From Labedella endophytica (GTDB lineage: Bacteria > Actinomycetota > Actinomycetes > Actinomycetales > Microbacteriaceae): a stretch of 64,000 bases of DNA. Shown here piece after piece: positions 44,901-51,639 of the stretch. The stretch spans positions 1,302,001 to 1,366,000 of the forward strand of contig NZ_RZGZ01000002.1 in NCBI RefSeq assembly GCF_003990045.1, given 5' to 3'. The position numbers and the translations under genes were made by a program. The notes under the pieces were generated by a model, which saw only the letters and a list, made by a program, of their open reading frames with translations, did not search any database and was not told the DNA's origin. Position 1 is the stretch's first letter; each line of letters opens with the position of its first letter.

Positions 44901-45275
44901 GACCGTCAGCGACGACAGGGGAGCCGAGCCGAAGTCGACCGTGTCGTACGTGAGCTCGCCCCCGTTCCAGGTGCCGCCGACGTTGCCGAGCGATGCTCCC
45001 GTGGAGTCGCTCGACGTCTCCTTCTTCAGGCCGTTTCCGTTGTCGCCCGTGTAGTCCTCCGCCTGGACGCGCACCGGCTCGGCGGCGATGCCCACCGCGG
45101 CGGCGTTCACGCCCTGCGTGGCGGCGGCGGCCGGCAGGCTCGCCAGTGCGGCGCCTCCGGCGGTGAGGGAGAGGAGCAGGAGACCGGCGATGCCGCGTCT
45201 CGCGATCCTGTTCGTGCGTGGCTCGGCCGGGGAGTCCGGCGTCGCGTGGGTAGTCAGCAAGATGTCACAAACCAA
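41970..45275 (-). CDS. Cell-wall-anchored metallophosphoesterase (purple acid phosphatase-like)
   Basis: 1101 residues. Start uncertain: TTG 45275 is the first possible codon after a stop, TTG 45260 another; neither has a clear ribosome site. Signal peptide to about 53 (PAAAATQG). CBM6-like domain about 65-215; beta-sandwich about 220-395; fibronectin-like domain about 405-510; metallophosphoesterase about 512-790 with FFGDPQLG, YSSGDQVEN, NNGNHDVG, AFHHS and MGHDHNYART; DUF5011-like Ig domain (EFDPREGVTATDNVDGDL); DPTDPPV linker; stalk domain; LAVTG near 1070; RRNRVTES. It should free phosphate at the surface. PHO-like repeats lie upstream. Confidence 0.92.
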   Translation of the reverse strand: MVCDILLTTHATPDSPAEPRTNRIARRGIAGLLLLSLTAGGAALASLPAAAATQGVNAAAVGIAAEPVRVQAEDYTGDNGNGLKKETSSDSTGASLGNVGGTWNGGELTYDTVDFGSAPLSSLTVRYVNNSNRVGANPSLDFYIDEKTDANKIATAALPVTGDNWQAYNTTTVDLASELSGEHTLIVVMSVTADSGHPFAGNFDYFEFTTAPLPASYLTTADAWSYSDNGTDPSGDGTLSWTTADFDDSAWKNGVGSFGSKRGAADLGGGFVAKTLIQYAKTGSSNTIETYHFRNDFDVSESDLGQIESLQGTITYDDAVRVYVNGQKVAGFVDDRVNGAANQNLTYAGASGGNPVTSTFTVPADVLQEGENTIAIALYQDRETSSDNYLDLQALVPVVPTPAPTEATISDLVLGVGATEAERTLAWYSDVDVPQTAQLATASEVVDGEFPDSARTIETSKTGGTTSGEFFRDVTLDGLSENTEYSYRVGSDDMGWSDVYTFRTQEFSGDFSFFFFGDPQLGASGDAARDAAGWQDTLDLATQTYPDAELLYSSGDQVENASSESQYELFLQSDHLRELPFVANNGNHDVGSKAYEQHFNAPNEDLTAGAGSATSSGGDYWFIYKDVLFLNINSNSRDYTSHYAWMDRVIAEQGANAKWKAVAFHHSIYSVGPHQDDGDVLDRRSTMPEKISDLGIDLVLMGHDHNYARTYLIKNGQKADENEVPAAVKVEAKDGEVMYVTANSSSGSKYYNTENPTAWWASVINQEKVRNYTVLEVTDDEISVRTLRSQQNGSEMPVNSVVDEVSLTKDAAPELTVPEDGEIQQDTEFDPREGVTATDNVDGDLTEEIEVAGSVDTATAGDYTLTYTVSDARGNVTTVERIVTVVEPGTDPTDPPVDPTDPPVDPTDPPVDPTDPPVDPTDPPVDPTDPPVEPTDPPVDPTNPPTDPSEPGMPQPSFTPSPPSADGSDLPDELRDRVTVTVSGSTVNIDGLEAGEWYYVYVYSSPIGLGWVQADASGGASATLPSGLTAGAHRAAVLDDAGTLVGWDDFVLAAADPSDPDGLAVTGSDAASAWASIALGALLLAGGGALLLARRNRVTES
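42424..42612. repeat. In-frame 21-bp tandem repeats encoding DPTDPPV (metallophosphoesterase)
   Basis: About nine units coding for DPTDPPV with EPTDPPV and DPTNPPT variants. Longer than, but clearly the same as, the linker at 36921-37089. Confidence 0.9.
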
Positions 45276-45371
45276 TCAGGGGTTCGGGAGGGATGGAGAG
45301 AGGGGGAAGGGTCGCCTCTCGGGCGCCCTCAGCAACCTTTCAGGTCGCCCGTGACGCCGACGGGGCCTTTG

Positions 45372-45400
45372 GATGAACGGCGCGTGACTCGCCTGTGAAG
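45372..45400 (-). promoter_or_regulatory. PHO-box-like 11-bp direct repeats upstream of the metallophosphoesterase
   Basis: On the minus strand TTCAC, GTCAC and TTCAT recur at exactly 11-bp steps (units CTTCACAGGCG, AGTCACGCGCC, GTTCATCCAAA). They lie about 95-125 bp before the gene start and resemble the triple 11-bp repeat before the PAP2 phosphatase. Confidence 0.5.
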
Positions 45401-45459
45401 CGTGGCGCTCGACCGATCGGTCTTCGTCCGCTTCGCACCAGCCGTTCACCGGGGTGCGA

Positions 45460-46095
45460 TCAGTCGAGGCTGAGGACCACTCCGGAGACGCCGTCCCGGA
45501 TGCTCGCGATGCCGGCTCCGAGCGCGTCGACGCCCCGGTCGACGGTCACGCCGTCGTCGTCGGCGGTGTCCCGGGACGTCGCCCCCGGCCAGATCACACT
45601 GGTCACATTCGCGGTCGGCTCGGCCAGTTGCGCCCCGATGAGGAGCACCTCCTGATCGAGGATCTTCCCCGTCTCGAAGTCGAAGACGGGGACGACACCC
45701 TCGCCGAGGCCGACGATCAGATCGGACTCGGCCCCGACCGCCTCCGCGAACGCGTCCCCGACGGGGTCCTCCCCCGCCGCGGCGGCGGGGAACTCGACGA
45801 GCTCCGCACCGCTGCTCGCCGCGACGTCCCGCGCGGCCGTCAACAGCGTTTGCGACGCCTCCGATTCGTCCCCCACGACGACGGCGATGCGGTAGCCGGT
45901 GAGGTCCGGAGCGGCGGTCGGTGTGGCGTCGATCGTGCGCCCCGGCGTGGGGAGCGCGGTCGCGGCGAGACTCACCGACGACGCCGGTGCGTCCGAGCCG
46001 TCGGGCTCCGCGACGCACGCCACGAGGGCTAGGGCGAGCACGGCGGTCGAGGCGAACGCGGCCGCTCGGCGGGCGGAGCGGGGATTGATCGGCAC
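45460..46095 (-). CDS. Small periplasmic-binding-protein-like lipoprotein
   Basis: 211 residues from GTG 46095; TTCACT ends 6 bases before it, fitting a leaderless start. Signal peptide with lipobox ALVAC (Cys near 27), a Ser/Thr/Pro tether, then a single Rossmann-like alpha/beta domain from about residue 67 (YRIAVVVGDESEASQTLLTAARDVAASSGAELVEFP, DLIVGLGEGVVPVFD). It resembles one half of a BMP/LacI-type binding protein, but no transporter is adjacent. Function unknown. It is divergent from the HupE/UreJ gene. Confidence 0.7.
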   Translation of the reverse strand: MPINPRSARRAAAFASTAVLALALVACVAEPDGSDAPASSVSLAATALPTPGRTIDATPTAAPDLTGYRIAVVVGDESEASQTLLTAARDVAASSGAELVEFPAAAAGEDPVGDAFAEAVGAESDLIVGLGEGVVPVFDFETGKILDQEVLLIGAQLAEPTANVTSVIWPGATSRDTADDDGVTVDRGVDALGAGIASIRDGVSGVVLSLD

Positions 46096-46128
46096 CGCGT
46101 CAGTGAACAGGGAGCCGACGTCGGACAG

Positions 46129-46161
46129 GTGACCGGTGCATGGCCGCCCGATGAACGACCG
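46129..46161 (-). promoter_or_regulatory. Weak PHO-like repeats between lipoprotein and HupE genes
   Basis: On the minus strand GTTCATCGGGC and GGTCACCTGTC-type units are 22 bp (two helical steps of 11) apart with a degenerate middle unit; a lone GTTCACC also lies near 46212 on the plus strand. Weaker than the sites at 14241 and 45372. Confidence 0.3.
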
Positions 46162-46279
46162 TGCGGGCGGGGACGGATGACGGCCGCCGTTCTCCTCCCG
46201 TTGGCCGCCGGTTCACCGTCCGACGACAGAGTTCCTCAGGGCTCCGGCGAACCGTCGGGCCGCCAGTCGAAGGAGTTCC

Positions 46280-47530
46280 ATGCCATCCCCCCGCTCTCGC
46301 CGTCACCGGGTACCGGTCCTGATCGCGGGGTCCGCCGCCGTGGGTGCCGCGATCCTGTCCGGCGTCGGCGTCGGCGCGACGCCCGCATCGGCGCACGGTA
46401 TCTCGTCCGTGGTCTACGCGGAGCTGTCCGAGGGCCAAGCGGCGGGGCACGTCGGAGTGGAGCTCCAGCTCGAATACGACCTCTTCGTCGTGTCGGCGGC
46501 GGACGCCGAACAGGTCGATCCGCTCTTCCAGGACGGGACCGAGGCCTGGGAGTACGGAGACGCGGACGAGCAGGCGGCGGCGCTCGACGCGTACGCCGAC
46601 ACGGCGCTCGCCTACGTCTCCGACCGGTTCACCGTGTCATCGGGGACCGAACGGTGCGAGCTCGCACAGGTCGGCGGATACGACATCACCGAGCAGCAGG
46701 GCGTGCCCTACGCGATCCTCACGCTCGACGCCGCGTGCGCCGACGGCGACGAGATCGCGGTCACGAGCACGCTGTTCCCCGACGACGAGCTCTACGTCGT
46801 CGGCACCGAGACGATCCTGACCTACGACGTCCGCGGTAGCTCGGGGAGCGCCGTGATCGACGCCGACAACCCCGAGTTCTCGGTCGGCCAGAGCCTCCCC
46901 GAGCGGCTGTGGGAGTTCTTCGTGCTCGGCGGCGAGCACCTGCTCTTCGGGATCGACCACATCCTGTTCCTGCTGGCGCTCATCGCCGGATCGCGCCGAC
47001 TCCGTGAGATCGTGGTGGCCGCGACCGCCTTCACGGTGGCGCACTCGATCACCTTCATCCTCGCGGCGTTGCAGATCTTCACCCTGCCGGCGGACGTCAT
47101 CGAACCGATCATCGCCCTGTCGATCGCCGTCGTCGCCGCCTGGCCGCTGTTCCGGATCTGGCGGCGGAAACGCGACGCCGATGCGGACGCCGACGCGCTG
47201 TCACCGACGAGCGGCCCGCTCGGGATCGACCGCGGCGGGTGGATCCGCCTCGCCATCGTGTTCCTCTTCGGCCTCATCCACGGCATGGGCTTCGCGTCCG
47301 CCCTCGGCATCGACGAGGCGTGGTCGTGGTCGCTGCTGGGGTCGCTGCTCGTCTTCAACGTGGGGATCGAGGCCGTACAGGTCGCGATCATCCTGGTCGT
47401 CTTCCCACTCCTGGCGCTGCTCCGCCGCCGGTCGCCGCGCGTCGCCCTGTGGGTCAGCGGTCTGCTGAGCGCCGGGGTCGCGGTCTTCGGGCTCGTGTGG
47501 TTCGTGCAGCGCATCTTCGGCTGGGAGTGA
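46280..47530 (+). CDS. HupE/UreJ family membrane protein with extracytoplasmic domain
   Basis: 416 residues from ATG 46280, with AAGGAG 4 bases upstream. Signal peptide ending PASAHG (about 38), an extracytoplasmic beta domain (about 40-195, one Cys pair at C138/C156 region), then about seven helices. The HupE/UreJ motif GGEHLLFGIDHILFLLAL and the second LFGLIHGMGFASALG carry the conserved His and Asp thought to bind nickel or cobalt. A His-Ser-Ile-Thr-F segment lies between. The N-terminal exported domain is like that of secreted-domain HupE relatives. No urease or hydrogenase genes are near, so metal transport is inference. Confidence 0.87.
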   Translation: MPSPRSRRHRVPVLIAGSAAVGAAILSGVGVGATPASAHGISSVVYAELSEGQAAGHVGVELQLEYDLFVVSAADAEQVDPLFQDGTEAWEYGDADEQAAALDAYADTALAYVSDRFTVSSGTERCELAQVGGYDITEQQGVPYAILTLDAACADGDEIAVTSTLFPDDELYVVGTETILTYDVRGSSGSAVIDADNPEFSVGQSLPERLWEFFVLGGEHLLFGIDHILFLLALIAGSRRLREIVVAATAFTVAHSITFILAALQIFTLPADVIEPIIALSIAVVAAWPLFRIWRRKRDADADADALSPTSGPLGIDRGGWIRLAIVFLFGLIHGMGFASALGIDEAWSWSLLGSLLVFNVGIEAVQVAIILVVFPLLALLRRRSPRVALWVSGLLSAGVAVFGLVWFVQRIFGWE

Positions 47531-47593
47531 CGCCGGGCCGGGAGCGATCGCGAAGGTTCCGCTTCCGGGCCGAACAGCTCATTCCAGGCCGCG

Positions 47594-48631
47594 TCAGGCC
47601 GGCGGTGTCGTGGCCGGCTGCTGCTGGGTGATGCAGTGGATGCCTCCGCCCCTTTCGAAGAGGGGTCTGGCGTCGACCGTGACGACGCGTCGACCGCCGT
47701 ACGCGGCACTCAGGATGCTCCTCGCCTCGGCATCCGCCTCCTCCTCGCCGAACCCGCACGCGATGACACCACCGTTGACCACGAGGTGGTTGACGTAGCT
47801 CCAGTCGACGAACCCGACACTGTCCCGCAGTGTGGCGGGAGCGGGTAGCGAGGTGATGCGGAGCGGCTTCCCATCGGCCGCGTACGCCTCCTCCAGCTCG
47901 CCGCGGATGACGGCGGACACCTCGTGATCGGGGTGCGCGGGGTCACGCTGATCGTGGAGGAGGATGTGACCCGCCTCGGCGAATGCGGCCACGATGTCCA
48001 CGTGGCCGTTCGTGCCGAAGTCGTCGTAGTCGCGCGTGAGCCCACGGGAGAGCCAGACCGCCCGACTCACGCCGAGGGTGCGGGCCATCTCGGCCTCGAC
48101 GCGCGCGCGATCCGCGTACGGATTGCGGCGTGGATCGAGCTGCACCGTCTCCGTGAGGAGGACAGTGCCCTCGCCGTCGACGTGCAACCCACCGCCCTCG
48201 GCGACGAGGAGCGAGCTGACGACCTCCGCCCCCGCCGCCTCTCCGGCGATACGACCGATGTGGGCGGACTTCCGCCACTCGGCCCATTCCGGATCCCCCC
48301 ACCCGTTGAACGTCCAGTCCACGGCACCGAGCACACCCGGGCGCTCGGGGTCGATGACGAACGTCGGTCCCATGTCGCGCATCCAGAATTCATCGAGTGG
48401 GGCCTCGACGATGTCGATCGAGGAGTCCAACATCCGTCTCGCGCGACTGATCTCCGTCGGATCGACGACCATGGTGACGGGTTCGAACTCGAGGATGGCG
48501 TGGGCGACCTCCGTCCACGCCGCGTATCCCTCCTCACGGGACGAGGCGTTGTCGCCGAGGGTGAGGCCCTCGCGAGGGAAGGCCATCCACGTCCGCTCGT
48601 GCGGGGCGGATTCTGCCGGCATGTGCCACAT
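47594..48631 (-). CDS. Agmatine deiminase family protein
   Basis: 345 residues from ATG 48631 (MWHMPAES), chosen for its GAGAAG site and match to the family start; an ATG six codons earlier has none. Guanidine-modifying fold motifs: HERTWMAFP, FWMRDMGPTFV, WTFNGWG, GGGLHVDGEGTVL, GTNGHVDIVAAF (catalytic His) and the catalytic Cys in GGGIHCITQQQP. The family turns agmatine into N-carbamoylputrescine and ammonia; some members act on other guanidines. Last gene of the amidase operon, 54 bp after the fusion enzyme. Confidence 0.9.
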   Translation of the reverse strand: MWHMPAESAPHERTWMAFPREGLTLGDNASSREEGYAAWTEVAHAILEFEPVTMVVDPTEISRARRMLDSSIDIVEAPLDEFWMRDMGPTFVIDPERPGVLGAVDWTFNGWGDPEWAEWRKSAHIGRIAGEAAGAEVVSSLLVAEGGGLHVDGEGTVLLTETVQLDPRRNPYADRARVEAEMARTLGVSRAVWLSRGLTRDYDDFGTNGHVDIVAAFAEAGHILLHDQRDPAHPDHEVSAVIRGELEEAYAADGKPLRITSLPAPATLRDSVGFVDWSYVNHLVVNGGVIACGFGEEEADAEARSILSAAYGGRRVVTVDARPLFERGGGIHCITQQQPATTPPA

Positions 48632-48685
48632 GTGTTCTTCTCTCGTCATCGATCGGTGCGGGTGGAGGATGGCATCGCTACCGGG

Positions 48686-51583
48686 TCACCATCCTGTGGA
48701 CAGAACCCGCTGCAGGCCGTCGACGAAGAAGTCGGCGGACTCCTGCGTGACGCACAGCGGCGGCTTGATCTTCAGCACGTTCAGGTGGTCCCCCGTCGGC
48801 TGCATGATGATGCCCAGGTCGAGGAGACGGTCGCAGATGGCGGCGGTCTCCTCCCGAGCGGGCTCGAGGGTGTCGCGATCACGGACGAATTCCAGGCCGA
48901 GGTAGAGGCCGGAGCCGTGGACCGTGCCGACGATCGGGTGCTCCTCCCCCAACGCCTCGAGGCGACTCTTGAGGTGGGCGCCGACCACTCGGGCGTTCTC
49001 CTGGAGCGACTCGTCCTCGATCACGTCGAGCACGGCCATGCCGATGACGGAGGAGACCGGCGACCCGCCCGTGGACGAGAAGAAGTATCCCTGCGTGCGA
49101 TATCGGTCGGCGATGTCACGCCGCGTGATCACCGCACCGACCGGTTGACCGGCGCCGATCGACTTCGCGACCGCCACGACGTCCGGAACGACGCCCTGCT
49201 GTTGGAACCCCCAGAACCACTCGCCGAGGCGTCCGAAGCCCACCTGCACTTCGTCCGCGATGGCGATACCGCCGTGCGACCGGATCGCGCGATAGACCTC
49301 CGAGAGGTAGCCGTCCGGGAGGGCGACGCCGCCGGCATTGCCGAAGTAGGACTCGCACATGAACCCGGCCGGAGCGCGCCCCTCTGCGGCGAGCCTGTCG
49401 ATGACGGCCACCGCCTCTGGCGCATAGAGGGACGCGTCCTCACCCCGGTGGACGCCCCGGTAGGAGTTCGCGGCGTCGACCGTGTGCACCCACTCGGGGC
49501 GCGTCTCCACGGCGCCGGGGTTGTCCGCGATGGACGTGGAGACGGCATCGCTCGCGAACGTCCACCCGTGGTACGCCTCACGCATCGCGACGATGTCGCT
49601 CCGCCCGGTGGACGCCATCGCGAGCCGGATCGCGAGGTCCGCCGCCTCCGAGCCCGAGTTGACGAAGAACACGGTGTCAAGTTCGTCGGGCAACGTCGCC
49701 GCGATCCTCTCGGCGTAGTCGGCGATCGCGGCGTAATGGAAGCGCGAGTTGGTGTTCAGGAGGCGCAGCTGACGAGAGGCGGCATCCGCGATCCGCGGGT
49801 GCGCGTGTCCCACCGAGGCGACGTTGTTGACCATGTCGAGGAAGACGCGGCCGTCGACGTCGACGAGGTACTCGCGCCAGCCGCGCTCGATCTGCGGCGG
49901 CCGGGCGTAGTAGTGCTCCTGCACCTCAGCGAGGACTCGGCCGCGGCGATCGAGGAGATCGTCGTTCTGCCCGTGCGAATCCGGGGCAGGGATGTCGAAG
50001 CCGAGGGCCGACGCCGGGTCCCCCAGAACCGCACGCCAGCCGGGGGCGAGGGCGGCGGTCACGAGGTCGGGTGCGTCGACGTCCCCGCGGAGCGCGCCCC
50101 GAACACGGATCGGCACGCCCGCTGGCACCATGTGCGCCGCCGTCTCGGTCGGGAAGCCGGAGAAGGACACGCAGCGGTCTCCCGAGCGCACGAGCAGCCT
50201 CCCGTCGCCCGCTTCGACGATGATGTCGACGGTGGCGTCGGCGCCGAGCGGCGTCTCGCGCGCCAGCCACAGCGTGAGCCCGGTCGACACGGTGGCCGGA
50301 GGAGCTGGTGTGCGCCGCGGCGCCCCCGCGAGGACCGGCCGCCACGCGGGCAGGACCACGGCATCGGCACCGTCATCGAGCGCGGCGCGAGCGGCACGCT
50401 CGACGACGTCGGCGGTCAGCCAGGCGCCGTCGTCGTTGAGGGGCGAGACCGTACCGGCATCGAGCACGGCGATGCGCGACAGCGGCGGCAGGAGGACGGG
50501 GCCGCTCCACGGCTGGGCGACCGGGGACGTGCCCCCGACGGCGCGACGGATCGTCTCCGTCATGACCTCCACGGGAACGGAGGCGGCCTGGCTCAGCACG
50601 CGGAACTCGCGATCGAGCGCATCACCGGCGTAGGTGTTCTCCTCGTCGAGCCTGACCTGCTGTCGTCCACTCAACACGAGGACCGCACCGCGGAGGACGA
50701 CGAGCGGCCAGAGCGCCTCGACCTCGTCATCGGAGAGCGGGCGCGCGGCGTGGAAGGCGCGGATGGCCGGAAGGGCTCCGACCGGGTCTACGCCGTCGTG
50801 GTGGAGGACGGACGAGACCGTCACGGCGATCTCGCCGACCGCCCACGATTCCACGACGTCGCCGAAGTCGATGACGGCGTCGGGGAGGCGCTCCCCGACG
50901 GGATGCAGGATGTTGTCGTCGGTCACGTCGAAGTGCCCGGCCTGTACCGGCAGCCGGTCGGACACGGCGTCCAGAGCGCTGCGCGCCCGCCGGGTGGCAC
51001 GCTCGACGGCGTCTCGCACGTCGGCGTCGGGCTCGAGCGGGAGGAGGAGATCGATGACGCGGGAGGCGTGACGAAGATCCCACTGGAGCACGCGACCGGA
51101 CGCCTCGTGCGTGTAGTCGGCGAGCGACGTGCTCACCTTCGCGGCCACCTCGCCCATGCGCGCCACGACGGCCGGAGAGAGATATCCGGACCCCGTGAGA
51201 GTGCTCCCCGAGATGTTCTCGATGACCCGGCCGTGGATGCGTCCCTGCGACGACTCCCACCACGCCGACATCGGCCCGCGCGGACCGACGACGATGCGCG
51301 GGATGCGCAGCGTGGGCTGCCGCTCGGCCACCACGGCGGCGGCCTCGTCCTGCATCTCGATCTCGGCGGCGCTGAAGACCGGGTTGCTGAGCTTGAGGAC
51401 TCCGAGCGGTCCGTCCTCGCCCCGGGCGAAGACACGGAAGTTCTGGTCCTGCTGGCTGCCGAGGGATCTGACGTCCACCTCCACCCCGAAGTGATCGACG
51501 AACAGGCGCTCGACCTCGTCGACGGAGAGCGTCGGCGTCGGGAGCTCGGTCTGCGTGAAGTAGTCGAACGTCTGGTCGGTCAT
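48686..51583 (-). CDS. Fusion of aminoglycoside-phosphotransferase-like kinase and class III aminotransferase/phospho-lyase
   Basis: 965 residues from ATG 51583, with AGGAG 6 bases upstream. Kinase domain about 20-320 with the catalytic loop GHFDVTDDNIL and metal loop VIDFGDVVESW. Middle domain about 350-520 resembles a lipoyl/peptidase M23-like beta fold. Class III PLP domain about 540-960 with NNVASVGHAHPRI, NSGSEAADLAIRLA, ADEVQVGFGRLG and the PLP Lys in AVAKSIGAG (about 806). Known relatives of the two halves are hydroxylysine kinase and phospho-amine lyases (AGXT2L type), and such fusions are known in bacteria. It may phosphorylate a hydroxy-amine and then eliminate phosphate and ammonia; the substrate is unknown. 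Confidence 0.9.
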   Translation of the reverse strand: MTDQTFDYFTQTELPTPTLSVDEVERLFVDHFGVEVDVRSLGSQQDQNFRVFARGEDGPLGVLKLSNPVFSAAEIEMQDEAAAVVAERQPTLRIPRIVVGPRGPMSAWWESSQGRIHGRVIENISGSTLTGSGYLSPAVVARMGEVAAKVSTSLADYTHEASGRVLQWDLRHASRVIDLLLPLEPDADVRDAVERATRRARSALDAVSDRLPVQAGHFDVTDDNILHPVGERLPDAVIDFGDVVESWAVGEIAVTVSSVLHHDGVDPVGALPAIRAFHAARPLSDDEVEALWPLVVLRGAVLVLSGRQQVRLDEENTYAGDALDREFRVLSQAASVPVEVMTETIRRAVGGTSPVAQPWSGPVLLPPLSRIAVLDAGTVSPLNDDGAWLTADVVERAARAALDDGADAVVLPAWRPVLAGAPRRTPAPPATVSTGLTLWLARETPLGADATVDIIVEAGDGRLLVRSGDRCVSFSGFPTETAAHMVPAGVPIRVRGALRGDVDAPDLVTAALAPGWRAVLGDPASALGFDIPAPDSHGQNDDLLDRRGRVLAEVQEHYYARPPQIERGWREYLVDVDGRVFLDMVNNVASVGHAHPRIADAASRQLRLLNTNSRFHYAAIADYAERIAATLPDELDTVFFVNSGSEAADLAIRLAMASTGRSDIVAMREAYHGWTFASDAVSTSIADNPGAVETRPEWVHTVDAANSYRGVHRGEDASLYAPEAVAVIDRLAAEGRAPAGFMCESYFGNAGGVALPDGYLSEVYRAIRSHGGIAIADEVQVGFGRLGEWFWGFQQQGVVPDVVAVAKSIGAGQPVGAVITRRDIADRYRTQGYFFSSTGGSPVSSVIGMAVLDVIEDESLQENARVVGAHLKSRLEALGEEHPIVGTVHGSGLYLGLEFVRDRDTLEPAREETAAICDRLLDLGIIMQPTGDHLNVLKIKPPLCVTQESADFFVDGLQRVLSTGW

Positions 51584-51639
51584 GCGGTACTCCTGCGGGA
51601 TGCGGGTCGGCGGAACGCGCGGGTGCGACGGACGGGGGA

